Assembly (NCBI GenBank): GCA_035527715.1
Contig: DATKZY010000064.1
Location: 7,081 to 71,080, forward strand
DNA length: 64,000 nucleotides
From: DSUN01 sp035527715
GTDB taxonomy: Bacteria > Planctomycetota > PUPC01 > DSUN01
Reading direction: 5' to 3'
The position numbers and the translations under genes are program-made. The notes beneath the pieces are model-generated. The model was not told where the DNA came from. It worked only from the letters and a program-made list of their open reading frames with translations, and searched no databases. This document shows positions 6,690-14,001 of this stretch, one piece after another; position 1 is the first letter of the stretch; every line of letters begins with the position of its first letter.

Positions 6690-8059
6690 AGCGATCCCTC
6701 ACCGAGGTAGATCATGACGGAGTAGCCGGTGGTGCCGCCGGCGTTTTCGAGCTTGACGAGGAGGGTGTTGTAGCCTTCGCGGAACTTGAGCTTTCGGAAG
6801 CCGCGGTCGGGGATCCAGCGGTGGGGGGTCTTGCCGCTGGCCCAGACGAGTTCGCCGTTGAGCCAGGCCTTCGAGTAGTCGTCGGAGCCGAAGGCGACCC
6901 AGCGCTCCTGCGGCTTGTCGACGTAGACCTCGGTGTAGCCGTACCAGATCGCGTAGCGGTCGGCGGCGATGGGCGCGATCATCAGTTGGTTGAACTGCTT
7001 GAACTGCCAGCGGAGGGGGCGGCCGTCCTTGCCCTGGTAGGTCGCATCGAGGTCCACGGCGGATTCGGGCGGGAACTTCTTGTCGAGGTGCGCGCGGTCG
7101 GGGTTGGGGAACGGGCCGATGAGGTACCAGGTGTCGAGGTAGGCCCATTCGGGCTTGGGGCCCTCGCGGGCCATGAGCTTGCGGGCGGGCAGGGGCCGGA
7201 GGTCGGGGCCGAAGCGGCTCTCCTGGCCGCCGGGGAAGAACTCGTGGGCGAGGAGGGGCGGCCCGACGGACGAGCCCCACTGGCCGTCGCCCCCGCCCTG
7301 GTAGAGCGCGCCGCCGCCAAACGACACCACGCGGATGCCGCCCACGTCGGCCCCCACCAGGCCCTCCGCCATGTCGCGCATCCGCAGCGCCGAGGCCAGC
7401 ATCGAGTTGACCTCCGAGTGCACCTTGCTCAACTCGTCCTTGAGCGCCTGGAGCTTGCCGTCCACCGTGTTCTCAATGTCCGCCTCGAACACGGCCACGC
7501 GGAGCGGGGCGTGGAGGGGCACGGCGATCTGCGTGACGTCGCTGGCCTCCTGGAGGGGGATGCTCTGAATGCGGGCCAGCTCCACGGCGCGCATCTGGCG
7601 GTAGGTACCGTAGGTGGTCTCGTTGATGAGCGTCGCGATCTCATAGAGCTCGGGAATCGTCCTGCCCTCGAGGGAGAGCGTGGCGTTGGGGCCGGCGGGG
7701 CCGAGGCTGGCGAGGGGCTCGGGAGGGGTGCCGCCCTTGGCCGCGTCCTTGGCGTAGCGCTCGTAGCGCTGGTCGCGGTAGGCCTCGAGGTCGGCGAGGA
7801 CGGCCTTCTGCTCGTCAATCTTCCTGCCGATCCGCTTGGCGTGGACCTCGAGCATGGCGGCGACGATGCGGCGCACCTTCTGCCCCTGGAGGGTCTTCAT
7901 CATGTCCTCGGGCTCGGCCCGGGCGAAGAACCACTCGCGCAGCGGCGTGAGGTAGATGAGGGCGCCGCCGACGCCCAGGTGGAGCGCCACGGCGAGGCCC
8001 CACCAGAACAGCCCCCACTCGGCGGCCTTGGCCTTCTTCTGAACCGCGCGCTCCGGCAT
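6686..8059 (-). CDS. Single-pass membrane protein with PA14/NPCBM-like C-terminus
   Basis: 457 residues. A positively charged start (KKAKAAEW) leads into one membrane helix at about 16-38 (WWGLAVALHLGVGGALIYL). The rest is periplasmic: a helical, coiled-coil-like stretch (~50-230), a glycine-rich link, and a C-terminal beta domain with WYLIGPFPNP and GYTEVYVDKPQ / AWLNGELVW blocks typical of PA14/NPCBM-like sugar-binding sandwiches. Position and topology match a TonB- or TolA-like partner of ExbBD, although no TonB motif is present; the link is inferred from context. Ten bases separate it from exbD, and its stop overlaps the next start. Confidence 0.65.
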   Translation of the reverse strand: MPERAVQKKAKAAEWGLFWWGLAVALHLGVGGALIYLTPLREWFFARAEPEDMMKTLQGQKVRRIVAAMLEVHAKRIGRKIDEQKAVLADLEAYRDQRYERYAKDAAKGGTPPEPLASLGPAGPNATLSLEGRTIPELYEIATLINETTYGTYRQMRAVELARIQSIPLQEASDVTQIAVPLHAPLRVAVFEADIENTVDGKLQALKDELSKVHSEVNSMLASALRMRDMAEGLVGADVGGIRVVSFGGGALYQGGGDGQWGSSVGPPLLAHEFFPGGQESRFGPDLRPLPARKLMAREGPKPEWAYLDTWYLIGPFPNPDRAHLDKKFPPESAVDLDATYQGKDGRPLRWQFKQFNQLMIAPIAADRYAIWYGYTEVYVDKPQERWVAFGSDDYSKAWLNGELVWASGKTPHRWIPDRGFRKLKFREGYNTLLVKLENAGGTTGYSVMIYLGEGSL

Positions 8060-8069
8060 GGCGGGTCCC

Positions 8070-8474
8070 CTAATCGCGCGCGCGGACGCCCACGCGGTTC
8101 AGGCCCTCGAACTGGCACAGGTCGAGGATGTGGACGATGTGCTGGAACACGGTGCGGCGGTCGGCGTCAATGCGCACCTGGCGGTTCGGGTTCTCGGTGG
8201 CCAGCTCGCGCAGGCGCTTGTGGAGCAGGCGCTGGGTCACCGGCTGGCCCTCCAGGTGCACCGTGCCGTCGGCTGTGACCTCGATGATCACCGTGTCGTA
8301 CTTCGACTTGGCCTCGGTGGCCGCGGCCGAGTGGGGCAGCTCCAGCGCGATCTCCTTGTGGGCCTTCTTCAGCGTCGCACTCACCAGGAAGAAGATCAGC
8401 AGGAGGAACATGCAGTCAATGAGAGGACCCATCTGGATCCCAACGTCGTCCTCTTCCTCGATTCGCACTCTCAT
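8070..8474 (-). CDS. exbD: ExbD/TolR-type biopolymer transport protein
   Basis: 134 residues, the normal size for the family. A short charged N-terminus (RVRIEEEDDVG) is followed by one membrane helix (~16-36) with the conserved aspartate (D20 in GPLIDCMFLLLIFFL), the proton-handling residue in ExbD/TolR/MotB. The periplasmic part has the family's VTADGTVHLEGQPVT and QVRIDADRRT blocks. With ExbB it should form a proton-driven inner-membrane motor. The start ATG at 8474 overlaps the exbB stop as ATGA, so translation is coupled. Confidence 0.9.
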   Translation of the reverse strand: MRVRIEEEDDVGIQMGPLIDCMFLLLIFFLVSATLKKAHKEIALELPHSAAATEAKSKYDTVIIEVTADGTVHLEGQPVTQRLLHKRLRELATENPNRQVRIDADRRTVFQHIVHILDLCQFEGLNRVGVRARD

Positions 8475-9652
8475 GCTTCCTCCTCCTCCTTCTTCATCAG
8501 CCAGTCGGTGAGGAGGGTGCTGCCCTCTTCCTCGAGCAGCTTGGCGAGGGCGTTGGTCCGCAGCTTGAAGAGGTGGTAGAAGAACAGCGTGGGCATGGCC
8601 ACGATGAGGCCCCAGGCCGTGGTGACCAGGGCCTTCGAGATGCTGCTGGCGAGCAGCGACGGGTCGCCCATCACGCCGGCCGTGGCGACGACCTCGAATG
8701 CCTCGATCATGCCGACCACGGTGCCGAACAGCCCGAGCAGCGGGCTGATCACGGCCACGGGCGCCAGCGGGTAGAGCAGGAGCATGTGGCGGCCGATGTC
8801 GCGCGAGGCGATGTCGCCCACCGCTGCGCTCACGTCGTTGATCGGGTTCCCCCGGTGCCGCACGATGAAGGCGATCACGCGGCCGAGCGAGCTTACGCGC
8901 CGCTTCGCCCGGCCGGCCACCTCGCCGGGAAGGGCCGCGTGGAGGAGCAGGCGGTTCAGGCTCTGGACCTCCGCGGGCGAGAGATCCTCGGGGTCCCTGG
9001 CCAGGAGGTCGCCCGCCTCCTTCGGCAGCGACAGGCCGTGGAAGTCCTCTTCGCGGTAGAACTCGGGGCTCCGCAGGATGCGGTTGAGGGCCTTGACGAC
9101 GGCGCCCTTCTGAGAGTCCTTCAGCTCGCTCTTTGCGCCCGCCTGGACGAGTCCCGTGGCCTCGTCGGGCAGGAGCGCGAGGAGGCGTGCCGCGGCGCCC
9201 TGCCCGCCGGCAAGCGTCGTGCAGAAGGCCGGCCAGTCGAGCACGTCGTCCACGGTGAGAAACGGCGAGGTCCTGCTGCACAGCGCCTCGAGCTCGTCGT
9301 AGCGGCCGGCGCGCCAGAGCTTGTCGGCCCGCCGGGCCAGGCCCTCGGGCGCGATGGCGCGGCGCCGCAGGCGGAACGCCCGCTCGAGGATGAACGCCAG
9401 CCCGCCGATCGAGAGGAACAGGATGGCGTACATCGTGGCGCCGCCGGCCTCCCACTGCCGCTTGAGGTCCTCGAGGGCCGCCTTGATGGAGAACGGCTCC
9501 TTGGGCTTCTCGGGCGCTTTCTTCGCCGCGGCCGGCCTCGCCTTCTCGGGCGGCGCTTCCCCGGCCGGCTCCGCCGCCCGCGCCGCGCACGCCGTCAGCC
9601 ACAGCGAAAGCGCCACACCGGCGGCCAACCCCCGCAGGCTCGTTCGCTTCAT
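8471..9652 (-). CDS. exbB: ExbB/TolQ/MotA-type proton channel with extra domain
   Basis: 393 residues, long for this family. There is a signal-like N-terminus (residues 1-27) and an Ala/Pro/Lys-rich periplasmic linker. TM1 is at ~72-92 and a cytoplasmic part follows. TM2 and TM3 (~290-360) carry the family block SPLLGLFGTVVGMIEAF and a late W-G-L-I-V-A-M-P. Between LCSRTS (~129) and SSLGRVIAF (~254), where ExbB proteins normally run straight on, sits a ~120-residue insert that also occurs in the hydrolase at 14002. First gene of the operon; promoter at 9703-9731. Cytoplasmic placement of the insert is inferred from topology. Confidence 0.88.
   Translation of the reverse strand: MKRTSLRGLAAGVALSLWLTACAARAAEPAGEAPPEKARPAAAKKAPEKPKEPFSIKAALEDLKRQWEAGGATMYAILFLSIGGLAFILERAFRLRRRAIAPEGLARRADKLWRAGRYDELEALCSRTSPFLTVDDVLDWPAFCTTLAGGQGAAARLLALLPDEATGLVQAGAKSELKDSQKGAVVKALNRILRSPEFYREEDFHGLSLPKEAGDLLARDPEDLSPAEVQSLNRLLLHAALPGEVAGRAKRRVSSLGRVIAFIVRHRGNPINDVSAAVGDIASRDIGRHMLLLYPLAPVAVISPLLGLFGTVVGMIEAFEVVATAGVMGDPSLLASSISKALVTTAWGLIVAMPTLFFYHLFKLRTNALAKLLEEEGSTLLTDWLMKKEEEEA
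8903..9265 (-). other. Inserted ~120-residue module in ExbB
   Basis: Codes for residues ~130-250 of ExbB. It contains DWP near the start, then an L-x-x-G-x-x-x-A stretch, LNRILRSPEFY in the middle and LNRLLLHAALPGE near the end. It aligns by eye with residues ~235-356 of the hydrolase at 14002; over the last ~53 aligned positions about 21 are identical. DNA identity is clearly lower than for a recent copy. I do not recognise this module. Confidence 0.65.
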
Positions 9653-9702
9653 TCCAGATCCTCGCCAGGGCCTATGGTCAGGAAGAACTGCTGACGCCGT
9701 GA

Positions 9703-9731
9703 ATTGTAGGGAACCGTGCCGGCCTTTTCAA
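9703..9731 (-). promoter_or_regulatory. Promoter of the exbB operon
   Basis: Minus strand TTGAAA (9731-9726), 17-nt spacer, TACAAT (9708-9703). The predicted transcript starts ~45 nt before the exbB start. On the other strand a TATAAT at 9762-9767 with only a weak -35 may serve the divergent gene at 9808. Confidence 0.65.
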
Positions 9732-9807
9732 GCGTCGCTTTTCCCCGCTCACGCCCGCCGTTATAATGGCAGGGCGCAGCTCCCGCAACCCAGTGAGGAA
9801 CGTCCCC

Positions 9808-11310
9808 ATGGACCGTCGCGTTGCCTTGGCCTTCCTCGGCCTGTCGCTTCTGGCCGCCGCCGGCGTCGCCGACGAGGTGGACGCCCTGGTCGCTCAGCTC
9901 AAGCCCCCCACGCGATTCGCCGACCACAAGCCCGCCTGGTCGGTGAAGAAGGCGCAGGCCACCTTCGAGGGAATGGGCGGCCCCGAGACGATGCCCTTCT
10001 GGTTCGTGATGGATGGCGACCGCCACGTGGCCATCATCCCGACCGTCGGGTTTCACAGCGGCACGATCTATGTCCAGGACTTCCGCCCGGGCCAGGCGCC
10101 CAAGGAGTTGAAGCTCCCCACCGAGCGCTGGCACATTGACACCTCGATCGGCAGTGAGCTTCGCACCAACAACTTCATTCCCGAAGCCCTCGGCGACGAC
10201 GATGCGACCTGGGACTGGAAGGGCACGGGCGACACGCTCACCTGCGTCCGCCGCTTCAAGGGCAACGCGAAGTTCAACCGCTGGGCGCATCGCACCAAGT
10301 CCGAGGTCGCCGTGGACGCGACGAACACCATCGTCTTCCGCGTGGACCCGCGCCTGGGCTATGTGGTCGAGGCGACCTACGACATCTGGACCGACCCGCC
10401 GCCGAAGACCTATGAGTACTCCTCCGCGGCGACCAGCGGCCGCTACCTGCTCTGGCCGGGCCAGGCCACCTGCTTCCGACATGCCATCACCCCCGTCGGC
10501 TCGAATGGCACCATCGGCTACGCCTGCAACCACGCCGCCAGCAAGAAACACCCCAACGCCACCTGCCGCGACGGCGGCTTCGTGGCCTTCCTCAACGACG
10601 AGACGGGCTGGAGCCCGACGTTGACGCTGACCCGCGGCGGCGACGCCAAGCTCGTCATCTGCGGCGCGCACACCGACCTCGATTTCGTCCTCACCTGGCC
10701 CGAGAAGCCCGAGACCCGCCCCGACGGACTCAAGCGCAACGGCCTCGTCAAGCACCGCCTCCTCGCCCTGCCGCCCGAGCTGACGAAGCACGTGTGGGAC
10801 ACGATGGAGTTCCTCCATGCGGGCGAGCACAAGCTGATGATTCGCTTCGGCGTCCTCGAGGACTTCGAGGACCAGCCCCTCGAGCTCACCACCCGCCAGC
10901 GCGGCATGCCCTGGAGTGCCGAGGTCACCGACAAGTTTGCACGCTCGGGCAAGAAGTCCATCACCTTCACCGGCACGAGCGGCCACGGCGACCCCCAGAT
11001 CGCCCTCAAGCCCAGCACCCGCTACAAGGTCGAGGCCTGGGTGAAGGTCGTCGAGTTGCCCGCCGAGCAGCGCAAAGGCCCCGGCGAGGCCGCCGCGTAC
11101 CTCACCGGCTGGACCTATCAGTGGTCGCCCCACGCCGACAAGCCTGTGGAATCCTTCAAGAGCAACATCGCCAGGCCCGGCGGCGAATGGCAGAAGATCG
11201 CCTTCGAATTCACCGCCCCCAAGTGGGCCCCCTTCATCCAGCTCGCCTTCCACGCCGACAACTGCACCGTCTGCCTCGACGACTTCCAGTTCGTGGAGAA
11301 TCAGCCATGA
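9808..11310 (+). CDS. Secreted protein with CBM-like C-terminus, function unknown
   Basis: 500 residues. N-terminal signal peptide (FLGLSLLAAAGVADE, cleavage near 20). The body is beta-rich with many W/Y/D residues and no recognisable catalytic motif. The last ~150 residues begin FEDQPLELTTRQRG and include KPSTRYKVEAWVKV and TAPKWAPFIQLAFH, which fit a CBM_4_9-like carbohydrate-binding sandwich. A polysaccharide-active or sugar-binding exported protein is likely. Start at 9808 chosen over the in-frame ATG at 9766 because GAGGAA lies upstream and the signal peptide begins there. Its stop overlaps the start of the next gene (ATGA), so the two are coupled. Confidence 0.65.
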   Translation: MDRRVALAFLGLSLLAAAGVADEVDALVAQLKPPTRFADHKPAWSVKKAQATFEGMGGPETMPFWFVMDGDRHVAIIPTVGFHSGTIYVQDFRPGQAPKELKLPTERWHIDTSIGSELRTNNFIPEALGDDDATWDWKGTGDTLTCVRRFKGNAKFNRWAHRTKSEVAVDATNTIVFRVDPRLGYVVEATYDIWTDPPPKTYEYSSAATSGRYLLWPGQATCFRHAITPVGSNGTIGYACNHAASKKHPNATCRDGGFVAFLNDETGWSPTLTLTRGGDAKLVICGAHTDLDFVLTWPEKPETRPDGLKRNGLVKHRLLALPPELTKHVWDTMEFLHAGEHKLMIRFGVLEDFEDQPLELTTRQRGMPWSAEVTDKFARSGKKSITFTGTSGHGDPQIALKPSTRYKVEAWVKVVELPAEQRKGPGEAAAYLTGWTYQWSPHADKPVESFKSNIARPGGEWQKIAFEFTAPKWAPFIQLAFHADNCTVCLDDFQFVENQP

Positions 11311-13916
11311 TCGGCAGGGTCCTCATCGCCGCAGTCGCTCTGTTGGGCGTCCTGGGACAGGCCCCGGCGGGGCAGGTAGAGTTCGCCACCAGGCCAACGG
11401 CAAAGGCGGCCGGCGACAAGGTGGAGGTCGCGTTCGCAGTCTCCGCGCCGACGGACGTCGAGGTGGCCATCCTCGACGCCAAGGGCAACGTCGTGCGGCA
11501 CCTGGCCGCAGGCGTCCTCGGCGGGAAGAAGCCGCCGCCCGAGCCGCTCAGGGCCGGCCTGAGCCAGTCGCTCGCCTGGGACCGCAAGGACGACTTCGGC
11601 AAAGCAGTGGCCGCCGACGCCGGCCCGTTCACGGCCCGCGTGCGGGCGGGGATGGGCGTGAAGTTCGGCCGCCTAGTCGGCGAAGACCCCTACACGTTCG
11701 GGCTGATCAACTCGATCGTCACCGACGAGGAGGGGAACCTGTACGCGACCGCCTGCGCCGGCGACTGCAATCAGTACGCCCCGACGCTGCGGGTCTTCAG
11801 CCCCGAGGGGAAGTATCTCCGCACCCTCATCCCGTTCCCGGCCGACCTCAAGCCCGAGGCGGTGGCCAACCTGGCCTCCTGGCACGAGGCCCGAAAGAGC
11901 TTCATCCCCAGAAACTTCCAGAGCGGCAACCCGATCACCTATCCCATCGAGATCGGCCCGCACGGCCTCAAGCTGGTCGGCGTCACGAAGAAGGGCGGCA
12001 TCGTCCTCTCCTCCGGCACCAATCTCCTCCGCCTCGGCCCCGATGGTGGGAACCTCCAAGGCCCCACGCCCATGTGGTCGAAGGCGGCGGGGCTGAAAAA
12101 CCCGTCGTGGAACACCCCCCAGCTCGCCGTCTCGCCCGACGGCCGCTGCGTCTACTACTCGAACGTGGCGGGGACCAAGTACCAGCCCAAGACCTTCGCC
12201 GACACCGACCCCAAGTGGCCCCAGGGCCGCATCTACCGCCAGGACGCCGCGACGCCGGGCGACCCCGAGCGCTTCTACGACCTGGAGCTGCCCGACTGGG
12301 AGCAGGCGCGCTACTGGCTGCCCGACGCCTGGAACAAGCGCACCGCCGCCTACGGCATCACCACCGACGCCAAGGGCCACCTCTTCGTGTGTGACCTCGT
12401 GAACCAGGAGATCGTCGAGATCGGCCCCGACGGCAGGAAGGTCTCCGCGAGCAAGGTCCCCTGGCCCGAGCGGGTGCACGTGGCGGGGAATGGCGACTTC
12501 TATGTGATCTGCCGGCTCGACAAGCCGAAGGACGGCTTCGTGGGGAAGAAGCTGGTGAAGGTCACGGGCCGCGGCGACGCCGCGAAGATCGCCGCCGAGA
12601 TGCCGCTCAAGGGCCGCCTGGGCGAGACGAGCGCCCTGGGCGCCATCGGCGGCAAACCCGTCCTCTGGATCGCCGGCGGCGAGACGATGATCTGCGTGCA
12701 GGACACCGGGGCCGCCTTCGAGCCGGTCGAGACCGCGCTCAAGCCGCGCCCCGATGCCCAGCTCGACTGGAGCCGTCTGGCCGTGGACCCCGAGCGCGAC
12801 GAGATCTACGCCAACAACGGCACGAGCCTGCTGTTCCGCTACGACGGCAGGACGGGCCAGGGCGGCTTGCTGCGCAAGGGTGGCAAGCCCTTCTATTGCG
12901 TGGACATGGCGGTCGGCTACGACGGCTCGCTCTGCCTGCGCACGGGCAACAGCTTCGCCGGGCCGCTCGAGCGCTACACCCGCGACCTCGAGCCCCTCCC
13001 CTTTCCTACCGGCTCGCACCTGCTCTACGACATCTACAGCCGCATGGGAATCGGCTTCTGCGACAAAGGCGTCGGCGCCGGCCCCAAGGGCGAGAGCTAC
13101 ACGAGCTACATGTACGGCTGGAACAAGTATTTCGTCGCAGGCTTCGGGGGCGACGGCAAGGCGATTCACGGCAGGTTCCTGGAGGGCAAGATCAAGAAGC
13201 CCGACGCGAAGTCGCCGCTCGCCAAGTGGCCCGAGGAGCGTCTGGTGACCACGGCCGTCGTCGGCCCCATCCCGGCCGAGAGCGGCGGCATCGCCGTGGA
13301 CCTCGCGGGCAACGTCTACGTGGGCATGCGGCTCGTGCCCAAGGGCTTCACGCCGCCGCCCGGCTTCGAGAAGGACCCCGCCTACACCACCTGGACCGGC
13401 AGCATCGTGAAGTTCCCCCCCTCGGGCGGCACCGTGCTCGGCGCGGTCAAGGAAGACGACCCGCCCGACCCGCCGGGCGAACGGGTGGAGTGCAACTGGA
13501 AGCTGACCGTGGTCGGTGCGCTCGCCCTCTACCCCGGCCTCGGCCCCTTCAGCGGGGGCAACTACGGCGGGAACTCCAGTTGCTGCGTCTGCCGCGTCCC
13601 GCGCTTCGGCGTGGACCGCTACGGGCGGATCGCCTATCCCAACGTCGTCACCTGCTCGGTGACGGTGATTGATAACGCGGGGAATCCGATCCTCGAGTTC
13701 GGCGCCTACGGCAACTTCGACTCCCAGCTCGTCAACCCCAACCTGCCGCAGGGCAAGGAGGGGAAGCCCACGGTTGCGGTGCCCGAGTTCCCGATGGCCT
13801 GGCCCACGGGCGCGGGCGCCAGCGAAGCCCACATCTACGTCCTCGACACCCTCGACAAGCGGGTGCTGCGCGCCGACAAGACCTGGGCCGCCGAGGCCCG
13901 CGCCGAGATCAAGTGA
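11307..13916 (+). CDS. Secreted NHL-type beta-propeller with FlgD-like Ig domain
   Basis: 869 residues with a signal peptide (VLIAAVALLGVLGQAPA). Residues ~25-110 resemble a FlgD-type Ig-like domain: VEVAILDAKGNVVRHLAAG, then LAWDRKDDFGK. From ~120 onward there are repeated blade-like units such as NSIVTDEEGNLYAT, GITTDAKGHLFVCD, GGIAVDLAGNVYVG and FGVDRYGRIAYP, typical of NHL propellers. No enzyme residues are evident; binding or scaffolding at the cell surface is the likely role. The start overlaps the previous stop by four bases. Confidence 0.75.
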   Translation: MIGRVLIAAVALLGVLGQAPAGQVEFATRPTAKAAGDKVEVAFAVSAPTDVEVAILDAKGNVVRHLAAGVLGGKKPPPEPLRAGLSQSLAWDRKDDFGKAVAADAGPFTARVRAGMGVKFGRLVGEDPYTFGLINSIVTDEEGNLYATACAGDCNQYAPTLRVFSPEGKYLRTLIPFPADLKPEAVANLASWHEARKSFIPRNFQSGNPITYPIEIGPHGLKLVGVTKKGGIVLSSGTNLLRLGPDGGNLQGPTPMWSKAAGLKNPSWNTPQLAVSPDGRCVYYSNVAGTKYQPKTFADTDPKWPQGRIYRQDAATPGDPERFYDLELPDWEQARYWLPDAWNKRTAAYGITTDAKGHLFVCDLVNQEIVEIGPDGRKVSASKVPWPERVHVAGNGDFYVICRLDKPKDGFVGKKLVKVTGRGDAAKIAAEMPLKGRLGETSALGAIGGKPVLWIAGGETMICVQDTGAAFEPVETALKPRPDAQLDWSRLAVDPERDEIYANNGTSLLFRYDGRTGQGGLLRKGGKPFYCVDMAVGYDGSLCLRTGNSFAGPLERYTRDLEPLPFPTGSHLLYDIYSRMGIGFCDKGVGAGPKGESYTSYMYGWNKYFVAGFGGDGKAIHGRFLEGKIKKPDAKSPLAKWPEERLVTTAVVGPIPAESGGIAVDLAGNVYVGMRLVPKGFTPPPGFEKDPAYTTWTGSIVKFPPSGGTVLGAVKEDDPPDPPGERVECNWKLTVVGALALYPGLGPFSGGNYGGNSSCCVCRVPRFGVDRYGRIAYPNVVTCSVTVIDNAGNPILEFGAYGNFDSQLVNPNLPQGKEGKPTVAVPEFPMAWPTGAGASEAHIYVLDTLDKRVLRADKTWAAEARAEIK

Positions 13917-14001
13917 GCACAGACGCGTTGGCGTTGACAAATCGTGTGGGGAATGGCACGCCGATGTGGTACACGCGTTGCTGCATCGAAGGGAACTGCC
14001 G

